From Verrucomicrobiaceae bacterium (lineage in GTDB: Bacteria > Verrucomicrobiota > Verrucomicrobiia > Verrucomicrobiales > Verrucomicrobiaceae), in the NCBI GenBank assembly GCA_016713035.1, contig JADJPW010000001.1, forward strand, positions 434,001-498,000: 64,000 nucleotides of DNA, in the 5' to 3' direction. This document shows positions 52,492 to 61,243 of this stretch, piece after piece. The notes beneath the pieces were generated by a model, which saw only the letters and a list, made by a program, of their open reading frames with translations, had not been told where the DNA came from and ran no database searches. A program made the translations under genes and the position numbers. Each line of letters begins with the position of its first letter. Position 1 is the first letter of the stretch.

Positions 52492-55104
52492 ATGCCCAAA
52501 GCCCTCATTATTGCCGAGAAGCCCAGCGTCGCAGCCGATCTCGCCCGTGCCCTGGCGAAAGCCCCCGGCATGACCTCCTTCTCCAAGGAAAAGGACTGGT
52601 ATGAAAACGAAACGCACGTCATCTCCTCCGCCGTGGGCCACCTGCTGGAGCTGGGCATGCCCATGGTGAATGGCAAAAAAGTCGGTTGGGGCTTCACCAG
52701 CCTGCCGATCATCCCAGAGGTCTTTGAACTCAATCCCATCGAACAAAGCGAAGACCGCTACAAGGTGCTCGCCCGCCTGCTGAAGCGCAAAGACGTGGAT
52801 GCCGTCATCAATGCTTGCGATGCTGGCCGCGAAGGTGAGCTGATCTTCCGCTATATCATGGACGCCACCGGCTGCAAAAAGCCCGTGAAGCGCCTCTGGA
52901 TGCAATCCATGACCCAGGGAGCCATCCTGGATGCATACAAAAAACTGCGTAGCGACGGAGAAATGCAGCCCCTCGCTGACGCGGCCAAATGCCGCAGTGA
53001 GAGTGACTGGCTCATCGGCATCAACAGCACCCGCGCCCTCACTGCGCTCAATTCACGCCACGGCGGCTTCCGCCTCACTCCCGTTGGCCGTGTGCAGACT
53101 CCCACGCTGTCCATTTTGGCCAAAAGGGAGCGGGAAATCGCCGCTTTCGTCCCCCGCACCTACTGGGAAGCCATTGCGTATTTTGAGGTGCCCGCCGGAC
53201 AATACCTGGGCCGCTGGATCGACGAATCCTTCAAAAAAGACGAAAACGACGAGCACAAGAAGCAGGAGCGCCTGTGGGACGAAAAAACCGCCCAGGCCAT
53301 CGCTGATCGCTGCATCGGCAAACCGGGCAAAATCGAGCAAACGACCAAACCAGCCCGTCAGGCCGCCCCGCTGCTCTACGACCTCACCAGCCTGCAACGC
53401 GAGGCCAGCAACCGCTTCGGCTTCTCTGCCCGCCGCACGCTACAAATCGCCCAGGCACTGTATGAGAAGTTCAAGGTGCTCACCTACCCTCGTACCGATT
53501 CCCGCCACCTGCCGGAAGATTATATCGGCACTGTCATCGACACGATGAAGACCTTTGCCAGTCACGACGGCGGTAAGCAAGACGCACTGCCGCATGAACT
53601 GGGCAACCACGCTGCCACTGTAATCGAATACCAATGGGTGCGGCCGAACAAGCGCATCTTCGACAACAGCAAAGTCAGTGACCACTTTGCCATCATCCCC
53701 ACCGGCCTCATCCCGCCGAAGGAGCTGCCAGAAGCCGAGCAAAAGCTCTTCGACATGGTCTCGCGCCGCTTCGTGGCCGTGTTCTTCCCCGCCGCCGAGT
53801 TTGAAGTGACCACCCGCATCACACGCGTCGGCAATGATGCCTTCAAAAGTGACGGCAAAGTGCTCCGCTCCCCTGGCTGGCTCGCCGTCTATGGCAAAAA
53901 AGCCGCCGAAGAGGCCGCCGAAGAAGGCGAAAACTCCGCCAAGCTGCTCGTCGCTGCCAATGATGGCGACAAAGCCGACACACTCGATGTCGAGGTGAAG
54001 GAATCCCAGACCAAGCCGCCGCCCCGCTTCACAGAAGCCACATTACTAGGCACCATGGAAACGGCTGGCAAGCTCGTCGATGACGAAGAACTCGCCGAAG
54101 CCATGAGCGATCGCGGTCTGGGCACTCCAGCCACCCGCGCCGCCATCATCGAAGGCCTGATCATGGACCGCTACATCGAGCGTGTGCAGCGTGACATGCA
54201 CGTCACGCAAAAGGGCCTCGCTTTGACCGAACAGATCGGTGAAATCGGCCTCGACGTGCTCAGCAGCCCCGAACTCACCGGCCAGTGGGAGTATAAACTC
54301 CGCCAAATGGAGCACCGCGACCTCGACCGCGGCACCTTCATGAAGGAAATCCGCCTTTTGACGAATCAAATCGTCGAAAAGACCAAAGCCGCCTCCAAAG
54401 CCGCCAAGGACAAGGTTTTCCCCGACTTCCCACCTGTCACCTGCGGCGTCTGCGGCAGCACCGAAGGCTACAAGCAAACGGAAGAGTTCTACGGCTGCAA
54501 AAACCCCAAATGCAAAGTCCGCGTCTATAAAGCCGTGGCCTCACGCCAGCTCAGTGATGAGGAAATCCGCACGCTGATCGAAAAACGCTTCGTCGGGCCG
54601 CTGGAAGGCTTCCGCAGCAAAAAGGGCAAGGAATTCAACGCCGCGCTCTCCATCAAAGACGACATGAAAGTCGCCTTCGTCTTCGAAGGCAATGATCCTG
54701 ATGCCTTCAACTGGGACGAGTGCCCCATCATCACCAAATGCCCTATCTGCGCCCTCAAAAAACGCGACAGCAACATCCACGACACGCCTGATGGCTACCT
54801 ATGTAAATACGGCGCACTAGAGGCCGGCAAGTGCAATGGTCGCCTGCCGAAGAAGCTCTGCCAAAAGGACATCACGCCTGAAAACGCCCGTGAGTTCTTC
54901 GAGAACGGCAAGACCTCGCTCATCGTCAATATGATCAGCAAGCGCAACCGGCCCTTCAGCGCCTTCCTGGTCTGCTCTCCCGGTGAAAAGCGACTCATGA
55001 GCTGGGAATTCCCGCCCCGCGAGCCGAAGCCCAAAGCCGCGAAGAAACCTACCGCAGCCGCCTTCAAAAAGCGCAACCTCGCGGAAACAGTCGAAGCAGA
55101 GTAG
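52492..55104 (+). CDS. topB: DNA topoisomerase III (type IA)
   Basis: An 870-aa enzyme that passes single DNA strands through a transient break. The toprim domain has ALIIAEKPSVA and the Asp motif NACDAGREGELIFRY (about residue 110). GRVQTPTLSILAKRE precedes the active-site region; the catalytic Tyr is in LTYPRTDSRHLP (about 332). GTPATRAAIIEGL and the C-terminal Cys cluster CGVCG...CKNPKC (about 645-675) follow, and further CPICALKK-type motifs sit in the tail. The order and the absence of a topA-like four-Zn array suggest topoisomerase III. It is followed by ybeY 48 bp later in the same direction. Confidence 0.93.
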   Translation: MPKALIIAEKPSVAADLARALAKAPGMTSFSKEKDWYENETHVISSAVGHLLELGMPMVNGKKVGWGFTSLPIIPEVFELNPIEQSEDRYKVLARLLKRKDVDAVINACDAGREGELIFRYIMDATGCKKPVKRLWMQSMTQGAILDAYKKLRSDGEMQPLADAAKCRSESDWLIGINSTRALTALNSRHGGFRLTPVGRVQTPTLSILAKREREIAAFVPRTYWEAIAYFEVPAGQYLGRWIDESFKKDENDEHKKQERLWDEKTAQAIADRCIGKPGKIEQTTKPARQAAPLLYDLTSLQREASNRFGFSARRTLQIAQALYEKFKVLTYPRTDSRHLPEDYIGTVIDTMKTFASHDGGKQDALPHELGNHAATVIEYQWVRPNKRIFDNSKVSDHFAIIPTGLIPPKELPEAEQKLFDMVSRRFVAVFFPAAEFEVTTRITRVGNDAFKSDGKVLRSPGWLAVYGKKAAEEAAEEGENSAKLLVAANDGDKADTLDVEVKESQTKPPPRFTEATLLGTMETAGKLVDDEELAEAMSDRGLGTPATRAAIIEGLIMDRYIERVQRDMHVTQKGLALTEQIGEIGLDVLSSPELTGQWEYKLRQMEHRDLDRGTFMKEIRLLTNQIVEKTKAASKAAKDKVFPDFPPVTCGVCGSTEGYKQTEEFYGCKNPKCKVRVYKAVASRQLSDEEIRTLIEKRFVGPLEGFRSKKGKEFNAALSIKDDMKVAFVFEGNDPDAFNWDECPIITKCPICALKKRDSNIHDTPDGYLCKYGALEAGKCNGRLPKKLCQKDITPENAREFFENGKTSLIVNMISKRNRPFSAFLVCSPGEKRLMSWEFPPREPKPKAAKKPTAAAFKKRNLAETVEAE

Positions 55105-55152
55105 CACGTCACCACGGGTCCACATAGCTGTGGATGCGCCATTCTCGCGTCG

Positions 55153-55590
55153 ATGACTCCCGCCATCCACATCTACAACAATCAAAACCAGCACTCCGTG
55201 CCATTGAAGTGGCTGCGGGGAATTGCCGCCAAGGCCGTGCCGCTCTGCCTTGCGGCAAAGAAGGCAGCTCCAGACTGTGTTTTGCCCGATTTGGCAGAAG
55301 TGGAGGTCAGCTACATCACCGATGAAGACATCACTCGTGTCCACGCCGAGTTCCTCGATGATGCGACTCCGACAGACGTCATCACCTTTCACCATGGCGA
55401 GATACTCATCAGTGCTGATACCGCCGTGAGGCAGGCGGCGGAACATGGCACCACCCCAGAGCATGAAATGGCGCTCTACCTAGTGCATGGCCTGCTGCAT
55501 CTGGCAGGCTGGCATGATCTGGATGACGCAGAGGCTGCGGACATGGCCACCACGCAGGAGCGCATCCTCGCAGCGTGTGAACAGCCGTGA
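55153..55590 (+). CDS. ybeY: Endoribonuclease YbeY (rRNA maturation)
   Basis: A 145-aa metal-dependent RNase needed for 16S rRNA 3'-end maturation and ribosome quality control. The zinc motif HGLLHLAGWHD (HxxxHxxxxxH) is near residue 115. Before it stand EVSYITDEDITRVHAEFL and TPTDVITFHHGE, the two conserved segments of the family. It follows topB by 48 bp in the same direction. Its stop and the stop of the convergent cytochrome gene lie next to each other. Length is normal. Confidence 0.93.
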   Translation: MTPAIHIYNNQNQHSVPLKWLRGIAAKAVPLCLAAKKAAPDCVLPDLAEVEVSYITDEDITRVHAEFLDDATPTDVITFHHGEILISADTAVRQAAEHGTTPEHEMALYLVHGLLHLAGWHDLDDAEAADMATTQERILAACEQP

Positions 55591-58184
55591 TCAGTCGATG
55601 TAGAGCAGCGCATTCGAGCTCGCGAGTGCGTGGCAAAAGGCCGTCAGGCCCAGCAGCTCAGGCGTAGCAGGTGTCTTTGATGGAGCACCCAGGACGACAT
55701 CCAGCGGGCTGGGATGCGCCTTGTAATACGTGGTCTGTGCCTGGATGAATTCCACACTCTGCATCACATCGCTTTCACTGGCCGGACGGCTGTGAACGAG
55801 CTGCCAGGCCAGACGGACCTGCGCAGCGAGGTCACCACCCGCTTCCTTCTGCACACGCTGGGCGAAATCCTGCGCATGCACACGGACGGTGGCACTATTC
55901 ATGAGCAGCAGGCTCTGCGGACTCACGGTGGTGACATTGCGCACATCACAGCAGGGCTCCATCACAGGTGCATCAAAGGTGGCAAACATCTCCAGCTGCC
56001 GAGAGCGGCGAGCCTGCACATAGATGCTACGCCGATGCTCCTCTCCATTCAGTGAAATGACTTTGCCACTGGGCCTGCCCGCTGTGTCGGTGGTGTCGAT
56101 ACCGATGACCACCTGCCCTTCCTCATTGAACATCACCGGCACGGGAGCCCCACCGAGGCGCGGATTGAGCTGGCCGCTGATGGCTAGGAGCGTATCACGC
56201 AGCGTCTCGGCCTCCAGCCGGCGGACATTCATGCGGCTGAGGAAAAGATTATCTGGATCGATCCGGTCACGCTCGCCATCCCGCTGCGAGCTCTGCCGCC
56301 AGGTGCGACTGGTCATGATGAGCCGGTGGAGCTTCTTCAGACTCCAGCCTGTGCGCATAAACTCATCCGCCAACCAGTCGAGTAGCTCTGGATGCGTAGG
56401 AGCCGTGCCCAGCTTGCCTAAATCACCCGCCGTAGCCACCAGTCCACGGCCAAAGTGGTGCATCCACACTCGATTGACCATCACACGGGCCAGCAGCGGG
56501 TGCCGGCCATCCGTCAATGCCTGCGCAAAGGCCAGCCTGCGGCCTGTGGTGGGCAGTTTGGGGTCTTTTTCCGGCAGCTCGATCTTCCGGTGAGCTGCGA
56601 GCACGGTGAGATCACCAGGGCTCACTTTGGCCTTCGGCTGATCATGCATGCCACGGTGGAAAATGTAAGTCGCGGGCACCAGTTCCGGCTTTTTCGGCAA
56701 TTCGGTAAAGGCATGCACGAATTCCTCCAGGGGCTTGGTCGCACGGACGGCGGTGGCCTCTGCGGTCATCTTTTTGAGCGTATCGGCATGCTTGGTTTTG
56801 TAGGTGGTGTCGTAGAGGTAGAGTGAACCCGCGCTGAGCTGATTGATGCGGGGCCAGGCTTTCAGTAGAGAGGCCTGGGCAGGGCTGCGCTTTTTCACCT
56901 CGGCCCGGTAAGCGCTGCGCAGTGCGGCGCGGTCTTTCTCGGGCGCTTTGAGCAGCTCTTTCTCCAGTACCTCGGTGATGAATTCCTCCTGCTTGATGAG
57001 GCGAGCTGCGTCGATTTTTTTGGCCTCGGCCTCGATGCGTGCAGCCTGTGCTGCCTGGCTATCGGTGAGCAGTGAGACGAGCCGCCCCGGTGTCGTGCGC
57101 CACGCCTTGGTATCGAATCCAGGCTCAAAGACAGCTCGCAGGCGGTAGTAATCTGCATGCGTCACTGGATCGTAGCGATGATCATGACACTGCGCACAGC
57201 CGATGGTCATGCCGTAGAGTGAAGAGCCCACCATCTTGATCGTATCGGCGATGTTGGCATTCTGCGTCTCTGCATCATTTTTCTCACCAGTGCCATTCGG
57301 AGCCATGCGGAGAAAACCGGTGGCGGTGAGCTTGTCGATCGCGTCTGGCGAGAGGTTTTTGTATGGCTGTGGCACCATTTCATCCCCTGCGGCTGCTCAC
57401 GCACGAATTGATCAAACGGCTTGTCCGCATTGAGCGAGCGGATGACGTAGTCGCGGTATTTCCAGGCCCATTTGCGCTCCAGGTCCTTTTCACCGTAGCC
57501 TTCGCTATCGGAGTAGCCCGCTGCATCCAGCCAGTGGCGGCCCCAGCGCTCTCCATAGTGCGGAGATGAGAGCAGCTTATGCACATAAAGTGTGAGGTCA
57601 GCAGATGCATCACCTAACTCTGGCGGCAGCCCGCAGAGATCAAAGCTGGCTCGTCGAATGAGTGTGAGCGGATCTGCCTCACGGCTAAAGCTGAGTCCCT
57701 TTTCCGCATGCTTCGCGGAGATGAAGGCATCGATCGGATGCGGCTCCGCATTTTGCGGCACTTTCGGCCGCTGGATAGGCTGCAGCGACCACCAGGCACG
57801 CTCTTCATCGGTAAAGGTGTACTCGGGCCCCAGCGTCTCCGGCTCTGGACGGGCGGTTTTCGCCCCCTGCGTGATCCAGGCCTCCAGGACGGCGATTTGA
57901 GTGTCTTTGAGCTTGGATTTGCCTTTGGGCATCTCACCGGATTTGACCAGCTCGATCAGGTGACTGGCCTCCGCGCGGCCAGGGACGATCACGGGGCCGT
58001 TTTTGCCACCTTTGAGCAAAAAACGCGTCAATCGCACATCCAGCCCGCCCTTGGTCTCGCCGTCCTCGCCATGGCAGTGAAAGCAGTGCTCCTTCAGCAC
58101 GGGCCTCACGTCTTTTTCAAACGTCAGATCCGCCGCTGACAATGAAGCAGCGGTGAGGGCGAGCACGGAAAGCGGGCGAAGCAT
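55591..58184 (-). CDS. DUF1549/DUF1553 planctomycete-type cytochrome c protein, single frameshift
   Basis: About 865 residues if read with the shift. Signal peptide LSVLALTAASLSA leads into a PSCyt1 domain with heme motif CFHCH and KSGEMPKGKSKLKDTQIAVLEAWI. The DUF1549 region follows (DAFISAKHAEKGLSF, RWGRHWLDAAGYSDSEGY, DQFVREQ), then a second c-type heme-like motif CAQCHDHRYDPV, and the DUF1553 region (LARVMVNRVWMHHFGRGLV, LLDWLADEFM, WRQSSQ, DPDNLFLSRMNVRRLEAE, LLLMNSATV). The frame breaks near 57389-57394; one added base gives continuous sequence (REQPAGDEMVPQPYK). The span is one base short of a multiple of three. Such proteins are numerous in PVC bacteria and often sit near sulfatases or regulators; their electron-transfer role is unproven. 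Confidence 0.88.
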
Positions 58185-58229
58185 GGCAAGGACTCCATAC
58201 GGCTGCTATCCAGCCTGTTTTACCGGCTT

Positions 58230-59573
58230 TCAGCTCCGCCAGGCCCGCCAACATGTGACAAAGCCGCGTGCAAAGTCCTGCGGGCGAGCAGCCACCCATG
58301 CGTCGATGTCCTCGGGCGTGAACCATTCCCCCGTGGCAATCTCCTCCGGCAGACAGCGGATGGCGCCATCATGATGCGCCAGACGGAGCTGCACGAATTC
58401 ATTGTCCGTGCCAGCGCTGGCTGGGATCTCAGCCGCCAGCTCCGTGGACTCCACTCGAATACCGATCTCCTCCTCCAGCTCACGCACAGCGGCGCTTTCA
58501 TAGCCCTCACCCGCATCGAGATGGCCAGCGGCACTGCTGTCCCACTTCAGCGGAGAGACGTCTTTGAGGTGTGAGCGGAGCTGGAGATACACTCTGCCAC
58601 GTGGATTGATGACAAAGATGTGTACCGCACGGTGGAGCAGGCGCTGCGCATGCACTTCACTACGCGTCATCTGGCGGATGACCTCGTTACGCTCATTGAC
58701 GACATCGAAGACCTCACTGGCCTTTTGCCCAGCATCAGCGCTGAGGCGATTTTCATACCAGCGGGTGATCTGCACCCACTTTTCCAGCGACAGCTCCTCC
58801 GCACGGACGGTGGGGCTCACACCGAGATGCTCGACGAATGCCGCCCAGCCCTGCGGTGGCTCGGTGAGCAGGTTTTTGAGTTGTTTCCGTCGCTGGGAGA
58901 ATCCCATGCGCACCAGTCGATCAAATAAGCTGTGATCAAACACCGGCAGCGTCGAAGGATGGCGCGGTGTGAGGCGGATGATGGCCGAGTCCACCTTCGG
59001 ACGCGGATTAAAGACCTCTGGCGGCACGATCCGCAGCAGCTCGACCTGCCAGTCCTTTTGCACCAGCAGCGACAGTGCGCCGAAGCTATCATCTCCACAC
59101 TGCGCAGCGATGCGCTGGCAGACCTCCTTTTGCAGCATGAAGACCCCCATGCTCACAGGCGTGGGCGGTGTGAGCCAATGCCGCAAAATTTCACCACCGA
59201 CGCTGTAAGGCAGATTCCCGATCAAACGCACAGGCCCGAGCCGAAACCACGGCCGCAGGTCGATGCGGGTAGCGTCCTGAGCGATGACCTCCGTGTCACT
59301 GCGGTCGGCGAAACGGGCCTGGAGCTCAGGAGCGAGCTGGTAGTCCTTTTCGATGAGAATGAGCTTTTTCGGCCTGCCGATGAGGTGCTCCGTGAGTGCC
59401 CCCATCCCTGGCCCCACCTCCACGACGAGATCCGCCGCATCAGGCTCGATCTGATCCGCGATCCAGCGTGAGAGATTTGGGTCGATGAGGAAATTCTGCC
59501 CCATGCTCTTGCGCGGCGTGATCTCTGTGCCGGAATGACTGCGGAGGGAGCGGCGATGGGAGGGTGGTCGCAT
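58230..59573 (-). CDS. rsmA: 16S rRNA dimethyladenosine transferase RsmA fused to a Nudix hydrolase
   Basis: A 447-aa fusion. Residues about 1-275 are RsmA/KsgA, which dimethylates two adenines near the 16S rRNA 3' end: GQNFLIDPNL, SAM motif VVEVGPGMGALTEHL, NLPYSVGGEIL (target-base motif), FGALSLLVQ, VFNPRPKVDSAIIRL. Residues about 300-447 are a Nudix domain (EVFDVVNERNEVIRQM, HRAVHIFVIN, then the box GHLDAGEGYESAAVRELEEEIGI near 347, matching Gx5Ex7REUxEExGU). Both active sites look intact and one frame covers both. The ATG at 59573 is chosen because it lies in the basic N-terminus; a longer start at 59624 is open. The gene sits between a cytochrome gene and a cyclophilin gene. Confidence 0.92.
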   Translation of the reverse strand: MRPPSHRRSLRSHSGTEITPRKSMGQNFLIDPNLSRWIADQIEPDAADLVVEVGPGMGALTEHLIGRPKKLILIEKDYQLAPELQARFADRSDTEVIAQDATRIDLRPWFRLGPVRLIGNLPYSVGGEILRHWLTPPTPVSMGVFMLQKEVCQRIAAQCGDDSFGALSLLVQKDWQVELLRIVPPEVFNPRPKVDSAIIRLTPRHPSTLPVFDHSLFDRLVRMGFSQRRKQLKNLLTEPPQGWAAFVEHLGVSPTVRAEELSLEKWVQITRWYENRLSADAGQKASEVFDVVNERNEVIRQMTRSEVHAQRLLHRAVHIFVINPRGRVYLQLRSHLKDVSPLKWDSSAAGHLDAGEGYESAAVRELEEEIGIRVESTELAAEIPASAGTDNEFVQLRLAHHDGAIRCLPEEIATGEWFTPEDIDAWVAARPQDFARGFVTCWRAWRS

Positions 59574-59689
59574 GATGGAGTAGAAAAAGGAGAATCGAAA
59601 ACCTGTCTGCGCCCCAGTCCCCATCTGACCGCAGGTTTCAAGCGATGGAATGCACGCCCGTCGATCTCAGTCATGAGCTGCCAGAGCCC

Positions 59690-59728
59690 AAAAAAAACGC
59701 CAGCCATGCTTTCGCGGGGCTGGCGTTT
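59690..59728 (-). terminator. Rho-independent terminator after the cyclophilin gene
   Basis: Inverted repeat AAACGCCAGCC/GGCTGGCGTTT (59695-59705 and 59718-59728) with a run of eight Ts on the minus strand just after the stem. It lies 40 bp past the cyclophilin stop. Confidence 0.8.
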
Positions 59729-59767
59729 GATTTTTAGGCGGGATGACTCCCGACTGAGAGTGGCGGA

Positions 59768-60364
59768 TTACTCGACCACTTTCACGCTTTTGATCGTGAT
59801 GGGCTCCGTCGGCACATCGCCATGCGGACCTGCACGGCCAGTGGGCACCGCAGCGATCGCGTCCACAACTTCGATGCCCTTGGTCACCTTGCCAAACACC
59901 GCGTAGCCCCAGCCATCGAAGCTCGGGTAATCCAGATTGCTGTTGTCCTTATGATTGATGAAGAACTGGCTGGAAGCGCTGTGTGGATCATTGGTGCGAG
60001 CCATGGCGATGGTCCCACGGGCGTTTTTGAGGCCGTTTTTGGCTTCATTTTCGACACGATCAGGAGCGGGCTTCTGATTCATATCGGCGGTGAAACCACC
60101 ACCCTGAATCATGAAATTCGGGATCACGCGATGGAAGATGGTGCCATCGTAATGGCCCTTCTTCACATAGCTGACGAAGTTAGCGACAGTTTTCGGTGCT
60201 TTGGCGGCATCGAGTTCGAGTTCGATGGAGCCTTTGCTGGTCTCCATCACGATTTTCACGGGTTTGGCATCACTCACGGGCTGGTTCTCCTGGGCTTGGG
60301 TTGGACCGGCAAGACCGGCAAAGAGGAATGCGATGGCGGCGAGCGTCGGTGCGGTGGTTTTCAT
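59768..60364 (-). CDS. Secreted cyclophilin-type peptidyl-prolyl isomerase
   Basis: A 198-aa protein with signal peptide TAPTLAAIAFLFAGLAGPTQA, so it acts in the periplasm on prolyl bonds of folding proteins. The cyclophilin core shows FVSYVKKGHYDGTIFHRVIPNFMIQGGG (catalytic Arg in FHRV), GTIAMARTNDPHSASSQFFIN, and FGKVTKGIEVVDAI. All core residues are present. ATG at 60364 gives a standard signal peptide; frame is open 20 codons more. A terminator follows. It may form part of an envelope quality-control set. Confidence 0.92.
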   Translation of the reverse strand: MKTTAPTLAAIAFLFAGLAGPTQAQENQPVSDAKPVKIVMETSKGSIELELDAAKAPKTVANFVSYVKKGHYDGTIFHRVIPNFMIQGGGFTADMNQKPAPDRVENEAKNGLKNARGTIAMARTNDPHSASSQFFINHKDNSNLDYPSFDGWGYAVFGKVTKGIEVVDAIAAVPTGRAGPHGDVPTEPITIKSVKVVE

Positions 60365-60432
60365 TTGGGGTGGGATTATCCGGGTTGAAGGCGCGGAATA
60401 GGGCGCGGCAGTGTTTTTTTGCAACGAGCAAT

Positions 60433-60563
60433 TCAGAGCCGCCTCTCTTCGATGACCGGCTCTGTCTGCTCGCGCAACAAACGGACGAGCTCAGGGTCCA
60501 TGTATTCAAAATCGTCGGGGATACCCAATACCACGATCTCGCGCTCCTGGAGCCATTCCCCTC
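60433..60563 (-). pseudogene. C-terminal fragment of a protein-tyrosine-phosphatase-like gene
   Basis: The minus strand reads LGIPDDFEYMDPELVRLLRE and ends in a stop at 60433-60435. This matches the end of low-molecular-weight protein tyrosine phosphatase-like proteins (DIPDEYEYMDPELVELL-type tail). Upstream the frame meets a TAA within a few codons, and the catalytic Cys-containing front half is absent. I read it as a 3' remnant. Confidence is moderate because the match is from memory of the family. Confidence 0.5.
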
Positions 60564-60719
60564 GTTATTCCCTCTGCCGCCCACCTCCGTGAGGGCAGCC
60601 AGTGGAAAACCTTCATACTGACCGCCGACAAAGCCCATTGCCCGCCTCCGTCAAAGACGGCAGTGCCGTCGTCCCGGCGTGAAGCACCGGCCCCCTGCGT
60701 GGCCCCATCGCCACCAGCA

Positions 60720-61015
60720 CCGCCAATACCTCAGCAAAATGACACCGTCCGCGTATTCATCGACGACGCCCTGCCCGGCTTCCGAGAACTCACCGCCACC
60801 GACATCGCACCAGTCAACAGCGCCGCCGACACCTGGAGCTGGCAAGACGGCACCCTCCACTGCACCGGCATGCTCGGCCTGCCCCAGGGCATCGAGGTCC
60901 AGGTCCTCGACTACGGCTAAACTGATAAAGTCAAAACCGCTGGCGGCAAAACCGACTGGTTCGGCACCAAAGGAGACCTCTTCCCAGTCGACGTAAAGCT
61001 CACTCTCTGTCTCCT
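60720..61015 (+). pseudogene. Remnant of a DUF1080 (3-keto-disaccharide hydrolase-type) gene
   Basis: The frame contains ELTATDIAPVNSAADTWSW, QDGTLHCTG, then LPQGIEVQVLDYG, a TAA, and TDKVKTAGGKTDWFGTKGDL. These are the first and middle parts of the DUF1080 fold, in correct order, but the stretch normally between CTG and the GIEVQVLD segment is missing and a stop replaces an expected Tyr codon (TAA at 60918-60920). DUF1080 proteins act on 3-keto sugar derivatives and often stand beside Gfo/Idh/MocA genes in PVC bacteria. No intact start or signal peptide is found. The gene is dead. Confidence 0.65.
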
Positions 61016-61114
61016 CCGACTCGTTCTCGATCCTTCCGCGTTCTTTTCACCAAAGAGGGCCAGTTGAACTCAGAGCTTCCTCTTCTTGCTCTCGCTCTTC
61101 ATCTACAGTCTCTC

Positions 61115-61145
61115 TGCCCCCCTATCCAGAGATGCCCTTGAGAAT
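61115..61145 (+). repeat. Solo IS5-type right end
   Basis: CCCCCTATCCAGAGATGCCC and the next bases match the right end of the IS5 element and its outer flank (47625-47655) with about four differences over 31 bp. There is no transposase and no left end nearby. It lies beyond the DUF1080 remnant, 99 bp before the FecR start, and looks like the trace of an older element. Confidence 0.55.
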
Positions 61146-61243
61146 GAGTGATCAGCCGTTCGCTTTTTCGAGTCATTTCCCATTCCCGAATGCTGCTGGA
61201 AGAAAAGTGTCCAAAAACACCGGTCTCCAAACCTTCCCACTAC

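Noticed and set aside
60270..60638. 122-codon open frame on the minus strand over the cyclophilin start
   Set aside because: It overlaps the cyclophilin signal peptide out of frame. The same region in another frame holds the phosphatase tail, which is the better reading.
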